A stretch of DNA of 64,000 nt from NCBI GenBank assembly GCA_963682025.1, contig OY821521.1, positions 94,596,051 through 94,660,050 of the forward strand, read 5' to 3'. The position numbers and the translations under genes are program-made. This document shows positions 10,461 to 20,720 of the stretch, in pieces. The notes below the pieces were generated by a model that did no database searches, was not told the origin of the DNA, and saw nothing but the letters and a program-made list of their open reading frames with translations. This DNA comes from Cordilura impudica (taxonomy: Eukaryota > Arthropoda > Insecta > Diptera > Scathophagidae). Each line of letters starts with the position of its first letter. The stretch's first letter is position 1.

Positions 10461-10850
10461 AGCACTACGAAAGCGACAGTCTTTTGATAAGTTCATTAGT
10501 TATCTATGTGATTTGTCGTGGAAAATATATCGCCAAAATAAAAAATCCCCAAACCCAAAAATCGCGAAAAATTAAAATTGCCCAAAAAACAAAAATTTGC
10601 AAAATCAAAAATGGGCAAAATCAAAACATAAACCATAAATCGCTAAAAAAGAAAAATTTCCAAATGATATTCTAAGTTCAAGGCCTATAGTTAAGTGTTG
10701 CCAGATCTAATATGGATAATCCATCTTCTTTTCATGGGCAGCTACATGTACTTTGCTCCATGGTAGGAACGCCGAAAAATCTGATAATTGTTGTACCGAA
10801 TGAAAAAACAAAAAACATTGTATATCAGCAACAGCAAGCATTGAAATAAA
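10461..10850. other. Non-coding stretch between two Helitron 5' ends
   Basis: Contains an A-rich, lysine-codon-like low-complexity segment (10530-10660) and unremarkable AT-rich sequence. Confidence 0.5.
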
Positions 10851-10854
10851 AAAA

Positions 10855-11320
10855 TCTATACTTATAAACTATACTAACATAATAAAGAGGTAATATATGT
10901 TTGTTTGTTTGTTTGTAGGAGGTAATCTCCGTAACTACACATCTGATCTTCCTGAAATTTTCACATGGTCTTACTGCGGATATGGGAGTGCTACAGGCTT
11001 TAATTTTTTAAAATTATTTTTAGTGGGCGTGGCACCTCCCATACAAAGCAAATTTTTAATATCATATATATTAAGCACTATGATAGAGAAAGCTTTGCAA
11101 ATTGATCTCAGGTCATCTATTATTAACGTGAGTAGTCAGACAAATAAATGGGCAGGATTAGACAAATGCGCGTGGTACCCCCACACAAACTTAATATTAA
11201 ATGTGATATATCTGAATTTCTGTATTAGTGACGGCCTTGAGACTTTGCGTGAGAACTTTCATAACGATTAGGAAGGGGGGGAGGGGGAGGGTGTAGCGAA
11301 GCACACCGGGTTACATATAG
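10855..11320 (+). mobile_element. Short non-autonomous Helitron with 3' hairpin
   Basis: The 5' end is TCTATACTTATAAAC followed by 'actaacataataaagagg' and (TTTG)n. Two units of the ~140 bp repeat follow (landmark at 11022 and a diverged one near 11170). Near the 3' end a small hairpin, GGTGT at 11290-11294 and ACACC at 11303-11307 with loop agcgaagc, precedes a terminal TAG followed by T, close to the canonical Helitron CTRR|T end. No coding sequence. Confidence 0.72.
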
Positions 11321-11324
11321 TTCT

Positions 11325-11480
11325 TAATAAAGCTTTTCTTGATGTTTGGACTTCAAGATGTTGTTTGGTTTCCTCAGCTGTTTCAGCATTTCTCGACTCG
11401 ATTGTCTAACTCGTTGGGGCTCAATACGCATTTGGGGCTAATCAGGGTCTCTTAGCCTGAGCCTTTTTGCATTTGAGGTA
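11325..11480 (-). pseudogene. Helitron Rep N-terminal charged-repeat remnant (proximal part)
   Basis: Minus-strand frames read QMRIEPQRVRQSSR and then, after a one-base shift, NAETAEETKQHLEVQ, the same repeat type as at 8930-9430. It continues that remnant if the plus-strand Helitron block between them (9442-11320) is removed. Stops and a frameshift show it is dead. Confidence 0.5.
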
Positions 11481-11860
11481 GTACGGCCTATACAACTATG
11501 CTTTTTATGGGGATTGGTTCAATTAAAATTACTAAATTTATCAAAAATATATCGTGGGTATATGCGCTGTATGCTTTCATGTGCAAGTTATAATTGCAAG
11601 TAGTTCTTTTTCCAACTTTACAACTCATTTATACAGTGAAAAAGACGAAATGGAATTAATTATTAATAGGTTGCTTTCTAATGTAGCAAAAAGGTGAGAT
11701 GGAAATAAATGCAATATTTTGTTTTCCAATGGGATGGAAATATTTGTATGAATTAATCTCATCGGAGTAATCCTACAGTGGTAGTCACACTGTATCTGTT
11801 CACCCCAGAAATAAATCTGGACTAATTTTGGGGTGTTACAACTCATATAGAGAACAAGTA
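11481..11860. other. Non-coding stretch
   Basis: No recognisable motif. A 73-codon minus-strand frame (11625-11846) has no family features. Confidence 0.45.
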
Positions 11861-11862
11861 AT

Positions 11863-12968
11863 AAAATTATATACGGCTTAGACCGACTACACGATTCCCT
11901 ATACCATGCGTTTAGAGACCCTATCTCTTAGGTCCAACTAATTGGATAAAGAAAATAAGCATAAACCAAATTTGAGAGTCATTGTTATTAATTTTTTTGG
12001 CTGCAGTTATGAAAAAGTTCATATAGGATACTATATTTATATGGGGATTAAGTCGAAAAATGAACTGATCCTGACCACATTTGGTAAAGTCGCTTATATT
12101 TTGTAAAAACAAATACAAACCAAATTTGAGAAAAACCTGTGCAATATTTTTTTTTTTTTAAGTTTTTAATTTAATGTTTGACCAAAGTTTAATCTATAGC
12201 TTTTGTTGACATTCTGGCTGTTGGTCAATAAAAATGCTGGAGTTTGTTAAAATGGAGTTTAATAATGAAAATCAAGGGAGAAATACGCCACCGGCTTCAA
12301 GTTACTATTTGTGATATTTTAAAGTCATTTTCCTGATTATGAACCTCAAAGAGGGTCGAAATATTGAAAGTGTCAGTATCTAAACAAAAATATACTGGCA
12401 AATTCAAATAAATTAGCGTTTTTATTAACCAATAGCCAGAATATCAACAAAAACTATAGATTTTTGTTTTTGTTTTATAGGTTTAAGTTAAGATCGGGAC
12501 GCATCCTTATATGGTGGCTATGACTAAGAATTGCCCTGTAGGGTTTATTTTTGGACTACTAATTCATGAGAGTAATAAACATAAACAAACCGAATTTGAC
12601 CGAGATTTATATGTTAATTTGGATCTTATGGCAATTTAATTCAATTTCATAGAGGTCATTTGTATGGGGACTTGGTCTGAACATGCACCGATTTTCACCA
12701 GTTTCAATAACGTTCATGACCTGGCTGGCAGAAGCTTATGTTCCAAACTTCATCAATATAGTTTCATATTTGCGACCTGTGGTTTGATTACAAGGTTTAC
12801 ATGGACACACAGATGGACGGATGGACATCGGTAATTCGACTCAGAAAGTGATTCTGAGTCGATCAGTATAATAAAAGATGGGTCTATGTCGAATATTTGT
12901 GGGAGTTACAACAGCAGCACAAGGTCATTATACCCAAACCACATAATAGTATAGGGTATAATGAAATA
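11863..12968 (+). mobile_element. Repeat family A copy interrupted by a MITE
   Basis: Left end 'tatacggcttagaccga' and right end 'agtatagggtata' belong to family A. Relative to the copies at 25245 and 44490 it contains about 270 extra bases at 12191-12462, a separate inverted-repeat element. The internal landmarks 'ctgcagttatgaaaaagttc', 'cttggtctgaacatg' and 'gattctgagtcgatc' are conserved. Confidence 0.8.
12191..12462. mobile_element. ~270 bp MITE nested in family A
   Basis: Terminal inverted repeats of about 45 bp: the left arm starts ctatagcttttgttgac and contains 'attctggctgttgg', and the right arm ends with the inverse, gtcaa/atatcaacaaaaactatag. They differ at roughly six positions. 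No coding sequence. The target duplication cannot be read because the site is T-rich. Confidence 0.75.
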
Positions 12969-12969
12969 A

Positions 12970-13420
12970 GTTTTGGCCCATCTTTGTAATGAAAATACCT
13001 CTTTCAATAAAGTTCGCAAAATCCTCTTAAACCAAAAACTTATGCACAGCATAACAAATAGTTTTTCTTAAATATGATTTATTTGCACAATTTGTTTTAA
13101 AATTATTGTTTGTAATTTATTCATGACTTTAATGGCAACAAACAACATCTACCCTTTTCAACATCTTCATTTTGTTTTAAGCCTTATCCATGTAGACGAG
13201 TATTTATTCATAATATTTTATGTAAATAATATTTTTTTTTATACACTACTTATGAACTAACTGAAAAAAACCATAAATTCTATAAACATTAATTACGTTT
13301 ATACACATACACACTTAAAGTATTAGAAAAAAATATAGCAGCGAAATAAAGTGAAATGTTATGAAATGGCTAAGTTGTGTGGAGTTTAGCTGAGTGGCAG
13401 TAGTGCTCTGCTATGAGTAC
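12970..13420. other. AT-rich stretch without recognised feature
   Basis: No gene, no clear repeat. Confidence 0.5.
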
Positions 13421-13421
13421 T

Positions 13422-14113
13422 TTCATTATACCCTATACCACTATGTGGTTTGGGTATAATGACTTTGTGCTGCTGTTTGTAACAACCAAAAATAATTGAC
13501 CTAGACCCATCTTTAATTATACCGATCGAATCAGAATCACTTTCTGAGTTGATTAAACAATGTCCGTCCGCCCGTCCGTCCGTCCGTCTGTGTGTCCATG
13601 TAAACCTTGTAATCAAACTGCAGGTCGCAAACATAAATATGTTTTAATGAAATTTGGTATGTAAGCTTTTATCGGGCGTGGGATGAACGCTATTGAAATT
13701 GGTGAGAATCGGTCCATGTTCAGACCTAGCCCCCATACAAATTACCGATATGAAATCGACATAAATTGCCATAAGATCCAAATTGTCATATATATCTTAC
13801 TCAAATTGGGTTTGTATTCGTTCATTACATCCATTAATGAGTAGTCCAAAAATGATCCCTTTGACCCCATATAGAGCTGCTTCCCGGTCTTCACTTAAAC
13901 ATGATCAGGATCGGTCCATTTTTGGACCTAGTCTCCATATAGCATCCGATATGAACTTTTTCATATCTGCAGCCAAAAAAACTAATAAAAATCCCACTCA
14001 AATATGGTTTTTGCTTATTTTCTATGTCCAGTTAGTTGGGCCTAAGTGATAGGGTTTCTAAACGCATGGTATAGGGTATCGTATAGTCGGTCTAGACCGA
14101 CTATAATTTTCTT
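13422..14113 (-). mobile_element. Repeat family A, full-length copy (~690 bp)
   Basis: One end is the nested palindrome ataccc-tat-accac-tat-gtggt-tt-gggtat (13428-13460). The other end is the perfect 20 bp palindrome TAGTCGGTCTAGACCGACTA (14082-14101). A (GTCC)n run is at 13561-13592. With no coding capacity, two hairpins and a GTCY run, it fits a mini-me/DINE-type element. Confidence 0.82.
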
Positions 14114-14620
14114 ACTTGTTTTTTGTTTGTAGTTCTTTAAGTAATTTAATAATTACCAACTTGTTGAATGACTAACAGAATGACAAACACGCGCACTAAC
14201 ATCGAATTAGAATCATAACTCAGACATGGAATTATGAATATGGGTCTTATAGTTAGGTTTGTCGTAGTCTTAGTTGGTTGTTTGGTGTAACAATATATGC
14301 TGTGTTTGTGCAAATCCAAAGCTAAACGAAGCTTATAATTTGAATAGAGATGCAAAATACAAAAAAAAAATAATTAAAAACATTTGTATGGAAACAAATA
14401 GCAGTGCTATGAATGAAACAAAAAGAGAAGGATTTAATCGCAAAAAAATTCATAAATGATTGATATCAATCTGTTTGATATATTCATAAGCTTCTAGCAA
14501 ATAGTTTGGAATACAAATGAAAATTCATTTTGTTCTCCGATTTATTTTAACTTTTTCAATAGTTATTCCAAACAAATTACTGTAATTAACTAATTAAACA
14601 ACATGACGCGTATTTTATAC
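14114..14620. other. Non-coding stretch
   Basis: No motif-bearing frame and no clear repeat. Confidence 0.5.
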
Positions 14621-14624
14621 CGTA

Positions 14625-15225
14625 CACCAGTCTGGGGTTAGGTAAGAATGAGTTTGACCTACAACCACCTTTTATTATACCGTAAGACAACGAATCATGT
14701 TCTGAATCGATTTAGCTATGTCCGTTTGTGCTTCTATCTGACAATGTGTCGACTGTAATCAAACTAAATGTTGCAAATGTGAATATATTTGAATAATATT
14801 TTGTACATAAGTTTTGTCACCCACATCAGTGTTGAAACTATTGAAAATCAACAAATAATCCTTACTAAGATCCAGACTATCATATAGATCTCTGTTAAAT
14901 TTGATTGTTGTGTTTTTATTACCCTCATTAATTAGTAAATCAAAAACAAACCTTGTTTCCCCATCTTCACCTAAAGCTATAAAAAAATAAATATTGCACA
15001 GTTTCAAACAATTACTGGAATTCATAAACTGTCAACTTTAGGACCTAGTCCACACATATATAAAAATCTAATGTGCCACTTTTCACTTCGACAGGCTACA
15101 AATTTAGAACAATGCCACTAAGATTAGGTTTATGCTTATTTTCTATATCCAATTTGTTAGACCCTCCTTCAAAACTCATAGTATAGAGTAAGGTAGATTT
15201 GGTCGAGACCTACTGCATTCTCCGT
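14625..15225 (-). mobile_element. Repeat family A, old diverged copy
   Basis: Family landmarks survive in order but with many changes: 'attataccg', 'gaatcgatttagc.atgtccg', 'aatcaaact', 'gcaaatgtgaatatat', and at the far end 'ttctatatccaatttgttaga'. The GTCC run is reduced to one or two units. Confidence 0.6.
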
Positions 15226-15454
15226 TTTTGTAGTTTTTTGTTTTAATTTCAAAAAATATCAATCTAATCAGTCAAATCTAACAAACTATTAAAATAAATT
15301 TCGCTTCAGAGTATCATCTCAAATATATGTAAAAAGTGCAATATGTAGAATGTACAAACCATAGATCACATATGGCAACACTTACGAAACTGAGAATAGT
15401 GGAAATTAGAAGTATAAATGAAAAGTATTAAAAAAATTTAAAAATAACGCTTGT

Positions 15455-15775
15455 TTGTTTGTATCTTCTGAAATTAATACGAAGTAAAAGCTGTATCGTA
15501 TGAGAATTGATTCTTAGGTGAGTGTGTTAAAGCGCAGACCAAAAAGTGCAAGTACGAGTGTATGTGAGATAGAGGCAGGTTCAAACCTCTCGACCGCCCT
15601 TAGTAGAAACATTTCATATAGAAACAAATCTATTCAATTATAATATAAAAATTACCACAATGTTCAATAAATCGCTGATGAAGGCTGAAATGTCAGAAAC
15701 CGGTCCGATTAAGAATACAGTGTTGTTATGAATTTTTGAAATACATGATTTCTTCTTCTCTACTACGCACCATTG
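15455..15775 (+). mobile_element. tRNA-derived SINE, copy 2
   Basis: Plus-strand copy of the element at 4925-5295. Head: 'gtgagtgtgttaaagcgcag' near 15519-15538 (A-box region), then the B-box-like 'aggcaggttcaaacctc' near 15574-15590. Body: 'catcgctgatgaaggctg' and 'cagaaaccggt' near 15670-15705, ending in an AT-rich tail. Upstream, 'gcttgtttgtttgtatc' is also shared in part. Confidence 0.7.
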
Positions 15776-15994
15776 AAATCAGTCTTCATTGTTTTATTAT
15801 TTGAATACATTATAGTTCCAATTCAATCCATGTATATCAATTTGAATGGTTACAAATAGAACATGTTGCTACAACAGATATTTATACACATTGCCATAGT
15901 TTTGCATTTGTTATTCACTGTGGTGCAATATTATGACCGCATAATCATTTTAGCGGTTTCTTACATTTGCACAAATATTTCACAATATTGAATC
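15776..15994. other. Non-coding stretch
   Basis: Nothing recognisable between the SINE and the reverse-transcriptase remnant. Confidence 0.4.
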
Positions 15995-16690
15995 TAAAAT
16001 TATAAAAGTTCCAAAGCAGTCATTTGGGCCCGTTATTGTTTTTCCTATTCGTAACTGATCTTCCAACTGTAATTTCGAATTGCCTCGTCCTTATGTCTGC
16101 AGATAATATTAAGTTATTTCACAGTTTGTATGATATAAATGGTCTTATTTTTTTTCAAAGTGAGCTTGATTTATTAGTTGAATGGTGTAATGTGAATTTG
16201 ATGGAACTGAATCTTAAGAAATGTAAACATATGGTATTTCACAGAAAGGAATTGGATACCGTTCAAACATTTCTGGATCTTGGTGTACTTATGAATAGGA
16301 AACTTGACTTCATTGGTCATATTAGTCTGATTGTTAATAAGGCAAGATCTACTCTTGGTTTTGGTAAAAAATGGGCTAAGGAGTTTTCAGATCCATATGT
16401 TACTAAACAGCTTTATACAGCACTTGTAAGACCAATTTTGGAATATGCATCAAGAATATGGATTTCATATTATCAGGTTCATGCCAATGCCATTAAGTCT
16501 GTGCAGAAAAATTTTTGCTATTCTGTCTAAGTGGTTTAGTTTGGAGTTATGATGATTTACCATCACATACCAAGAGACTAAAGCTTATCAGACTTCCAAC
16601 TCTTGAGAGTAGGAGGACCATGTTGGGTGTCACCTTTGTTTCCCATCTTGCGAATGGTGACTTTGACTCGGACTTTCTTTTATAAAATTT
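15995..16690 (+). pseudogene. Jockey-superfamily reverse-transcriptase remnant
   Basis: Begins in mid-domain at a 'VPQ.S..GPLLF'-like motif near 15995-16030 and runs open from 16024 to 16530. MGPLLFFLFVTDLPTV, then the catalytic box, which reads MSADN instead of the expected aromatic-ADD (16095-16110), then LVEWCNVNLMELNLKKCKHM, FLDLGVLMNRKLDF, and the thumb motif QLYTALVRPILEYASRIW. After the stop at 16530 the neighbouring frame continues with DDLPSYTKRLKLIRLPTLESRR to about 16680. The mutated active site and the frame break show it is inactive. It is 5'-truncated, as LINE copies usually are. Confidence 0.8.
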
Positions 16691-16702
16691 TAATTTTAAC
16701 AT

Positions 16703-17800
16703 ACAAGGTGGGGCAGAAGTCCCGCTACCATTTTGATTGCGCGCCAACTGGGTTCTGTGACGTTTAGCTCAGTTTTGCTTTAACCATTGTGTTGTGTAGA
16801 CGTCAAAATTGTATTATGGAGAAATATACGCCACAAGAACGAGCAGAAATAGTGACAATATTTATTGAAAATAATCGTTCCATTATTGCCAATCAGTGAA
16901 AATTGCGTAAAAAATATCCTAATGGTCCAGTGCCTCAGAAAACCACAATTTATCGTTTACATGCGAATTTTCTACAGTACGGTACGACAGCAGACAGGCC
17001 TCGTTCTGGAAGGCAACGGACGTCTCGTAATGCTGAAAATGTGGCTCTGATGCGCGAAAGTGTTGCAGAATCTCCAGAAACATCAATTCGGAGACGTGGT
17101 TCCCAGTTACACATTTCTCCACGCAGTTTAGAATGAATTTTCAAAACCGATTAAAAATGTTCCCGTACAAAATTCAATTAGTCCAAAAATTGCTACCGAG
17201 AGATTCTGATCAACGAGTTGAGTACAGTAATGTAGTCCTAAGACTGTCTGGTGAAACTGAAGATCTTTCGTCTAAATTGATAATGAGCGATGAAGCCCAT
17301 TTTCTTCTCAGTGGCTATGTCAATAAACAGAACAGCCGGTTTTTGGGGAACACAGAATCCTCAATTAATTCATGAAACGTTATTGCATCCACTAAAAACA
17401 ATGGTATGGTGTGGTATTCATCATTGGTCCCTATTTTTTTTAAAATGACCAAGGTGTTGGAGTTACTGTTAATGCTGAATGGTACCAAGACATGATTCGA
17501 AATTTTCTTGCCACAGCACACACAGCACGTTCAACAATTCAATTACTAAATAACGAAGACTAATTTCGCGAAGTGGCGATTTAGCATAGCCAGCCAAATC
17601 CCTGGATTTAACAGCACCAGACTTTTTCTTATGGGGTTTTTTTTTTAAACAAAAGATTATGTGAATAAGCGCCAAACGATTCAAAATCTTAAAGACAATA
17701 TTCGTCACGAAATTGAAGAAATTCAGCCTGAGATGTTGCAGGATGTCATAAAAATGCCACAAAAAGAGCCGAAAGTTGCATAGCAAATCGCAGTCACCAT
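16703..17800 (+). mobile_element. Mariner-like transposon, decayed
   Basis: The left side begins near 'acaaggtggggcagaag' about 110 bp before the transposase start, where a TIR would be expected. I cannot find a matching right-hand inverted copy before about 17830, so the right end is lost or strongly diverged. The coding remnant fills most of the interval. Confidence 0.6.
16816..17790 (+). pseudogene. Tc1/mariner (IS630) transposase pseudogene
   Basis: ATG at 16816 starts MEKYTPQERAEIVTIFIEN, the first helix-turn-helix. Then KKYPNGPVPQKTTIYRLH and a second helix-turn-helix ending GSQLHISPRSLE at about 17130. The catalytic half shows MSDEAHFLLSGYVNKQN (first Asp codon 17289-17291), NGMVWCGI near 17400, an ATAHTAR-like stretch near 17510, and LDLTAPDFFLWG with the last Asp at 17620-17622. 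The second catalytic Asp, normally in a QDG motif just before the HTAR-like stretch, is missing: sequence jumps from the RNFL-like segment straight to it at about 17509. Several stops and frameshifts. The transposase would cut and paste at TA sites; this copy cannot. Confidence 0.85.
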
Positions 17801-17849
17801 TTAGCCGATATAATTTTCCAATCAGAACACATTTTTATCCGTTTCATTT

Positions 17850-19506
17850 TTTTCTTTTTTTTTATGTATTAACCAACACTCAGGGGATGCCCAGCACAGA
17901 TGCAGTGCATTGTGTTGATCTCAGGATAATAGGTTATGGGAAGGAGGAAAGAGGGAGTAGTGTTTGTGGATATTTGACTTAAATTTTATTAGATTATAAC
18001 TGTCAAGAAAGACCTCTGCGGGGAGTTTATTCCACATACGGCTAGTTCAACTGATAAACGAATTCTCTCTGTAATGCGTTGTGCGGTCAACTGGATAATA
18101 AACTACAAACGGATGTGATCTACTAGAGAAGCGGGTAGAGTGAACCGAAACTCGGGTACTTGGAATAAGTTCGCTAATCTCAGAAGAACAGAACAGTGAT
18201 ACACAACCCACATTCCAACGATGTTCTAATGAGTCAATAGAATTGGATACCTTATTGTCATTGATGAATATCAGCGCCCTCCTTTGCACACGGTCCAGTA
18301 GCTCCAAAATAGTCTTTGAAGCTCCTGCCCATATATGGGAGTTGTATTCCTTTTTCGGTCGGATGTAAATGGTATAGATTTTAAGGAGATCAGAATGAGA
18401 GAAGTAATTTTTGCACCGTTTTAGAAAACCAAGACACTTGAATGCTTCTTTCGAAACTTGAAAAACGTGCTCGTTCCAATGAACATCACATTTAATCATG
18501 CCTAGAACATCAAGAGTATTCGACTCCTCAATACCTATACCACCCATGTATACAGATGACATTGTTGAATCCATGGCCCTATGGGTCAACATACAACATT
18601 GAGTCTTCAGCGCATTAAAATCAACCCTATTCACTTTACCCCACTCGGAGATTGTTAACAGGTCTTAATTGAGTGTGCCATTCATTGTCCGCCTTTTGCC
18701 CCAACCTCCAAGAGGCTTGGCCTCCAATCAAAGGAAAATAAATGAAAAATGCTGCTGTCATCTGCGAAAGAGTAAATAGAATTAAAAGTTTGACCAAGAA
18801 GGTCGTTCAGAAAGATAAGGAAAAGAGAAGGAGAAAGAACGGAACCTTGGGGTACCCCTGAATTAACTCATTGGATGAGACCCCATCAATAACAACACGC
18901 ATTTTTCGATCTCTGAGAAAACTCGATATAAATCGAGAAAAGGCAACACCGACCCCAAATGCAATAAGCTTTGATATCAGTGCGCACATGATCGAATACC
19001 TTGGAAATATCTAGAGCAACCACTTTACTTTCGCCAAAATTGCGAATGGATCGAGTCCAGCGCTCAGAAAGTAAAGCTTACAGGTCTCCCATGGAACGAT
19101 TTCTACGGAAGCCATACTGACGATCATTAAGAGGTGCGTTGGCCTCTAGGTAGTTCACAAGATGGAATTTGATCATGCTCTCCATCACCTTTGAGAGTGC
19201 AGAGCAGTGTGCAATTGGACGATAATTTTCAAGGTTATTAGCCGCACCCTTTTTAGGGATTGGTTGGACATAAGCAACCTTCTAGCAAGAGGGAAAGTCT
19301 CCCACATGGTACGAAAGGCTGAAAAGGTTGTCCAATGGACCGACTAGCGTCGAAGAGCACTGTTTCAGCACCAGTGCTGGTATACCATTCGGTCCCGGAG
19401 ACTTATTAATGTTGAGATCCGAAAGAACTTTTGGGGTTCGGTCGTAAAAAAAGTAAAAAAAATATTGAAAAAACTTGTTTATGCAGCAGTCTTCAGTAAA
19501 AACCAA
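17850..19506 (-). pseudogene. Jockey-type non-LTR retrotransposon, 5'-truncated and broken
   Basis: Reading from 19506 down: LNINKSPGPNGIPALVLKQC (finger region), then NYRPIAHCSALSKVMESM and NDRQYGFRRNRSM near 19100-19230, ALISKLIAFGVGVAFSRFIS, FLRDRKMRVVIDGVSSNE (18860-18985), GVPQGSVLSPSLFL-like sequence near 18830, the catalytic FADD near 18762-18775, and the thumb with IYTIYIRPKKEYNSHIWAGA (18047-18634). The last part, SRMWNKLPAEVFLDSYNLIKF, lies near 17940-18050. The plus-strand T run at 17850-17875 fits a poly(A) tail, so the 3' end is there. Unlike the fragment at 15995, the catalytic ADD is intact. Multiple stops and frameshifts abolish function. Confidence 0.82.
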
Positions 19507-19514
19507 CTATGAGC

Positions 19515-20090
19515 GGCATTGTTATTATGGCTTGGAAATATGAAAAAGTTCATATCGCATGCTATTTTTATATAGGGACTAGATCAAAAATGGGTCAATT
19601 TCGTCCATGTTTAGTAAAGTTGCTTATTTTTCTCAAAAAAAAAAAAAAATAAAAATATTAACAAAAATTTGAAAAAAAAATATGTCTAACATTTTAAATT
19701 TTCGACAGATTTAATTGGAGATCGGAAAGCAGCTTTATATGGGTACTAACCAAAAATTGGACATACGATGTTTATTTAGGGCTACTGTTTTGTGGGTATA
19801 ATACACACAGCAGAAGCAAATCTTATCGATATTTGAATAATCTGAATTTTACGACAATTTTAGTCTGTCGTATTGGGGTTATTTTGCATATGGGCTTGGT
19901 CTTAACATCGACGATTTTTATCAGTTTCAGACTGGCAGACGGACAGACGGAAATCGCTTAATCGACTTAGAAAGTGATTATGATTCGATCGGTATAACAA
20001 AAAATGAGCCTAGGTCAAATATTTTTGGTATTAATAAACATCAGCATAAACTCATTATACCCAAAAATATGATGGCATTGGGTTGTATGG
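19515..20090 (+). mobile_element. Repeat family A, diverged copy lacking its left end
   Basis: Starts inside the family at 'tatgaaaaagttcatatcg' and keeps 'ggagatcggaaagcagct', 'cagacggacagacgg', 'gaaagtgattatgattcgatcggtata' in part and the terminal 'gcattgggtt'. It joins directly to the 5' break of the LINE remnant. Confidence 0.65.
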
Positions 20091-20720
20091 AACCTCCGGT
20101 TGATGCGGGGTTGTACCTGGAATAGACCCAGCGGTCGCAGCGTCCTTTCGCTACATTACTTTATATAGTAATGAGCAACTTCACTTCAATTCTGTTTAAA
20201 TATTTATTTATTTAACAGACTGTTGCTGGTGTCGAGGGTATTAATGATTGCTGATTTTGCGGTTACTGATGGCTGCTCCCTATCCTAGCGTCCCTATGCT
20301 CCTGGCTAGGTTGGAAATAATCCATGTGGGATAGATATAATCCAGCAGTGGATGAAATTAATTCGCTGCTAACTTGAGCTGGATGTAATACAACTATTTT
20401 ACGAACTGATTTCGCCTCTACGCTTTTTAGTTGGTGGTGGCGCCAAATCCCACACTTACAAAAACTAATTGAAACTTTTTCTGGTCGGTTTCCTTATTTT
20501 CTCCTAGTTGAGGCGATGTCCTCTTCCCGAAAATTCTTCTGCGGTTGTCGGGTCTGCTCCTATTATATGCCATGTTGTTTTGTAGCTATTAGAAACTCTC
20601 AATGGTTGTAAGAGATGCGGTGTATGCTTACCAAACTTTGAACCAGTTCCACATATCCATTAGATGATAAGCAACATGTTTGATGTTAGCTGTGCGCGTT
20701 TTTTATGCGTGTGCTCCCTG
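20091..20720. other. Higher-G+C non-coding island
   Basis: Clearly richer in G+C than its surroundings (for example 'cctggaatagacccagcggtcgcagcg' region at 20117-20150, and 20260-20320). No long frame and no motif I recognise. It could be the remnant of an LTR or of another element; I found no second copy in the window. Confidence 0.4.

Noticed and set aside
11921..12118. Antisense frame with SAAKKINNN...FYIQLVGPK recurring in four family A copies
   Set aside because: Same reason: shared DNA, frame ends differ from copy to copy, no known domain.
12778..12850. GTCC/GACG runs as possible regulatory elements
   Set aside because: They are the internal tetranucleotide runs of family A and B repeats, present in every copy.
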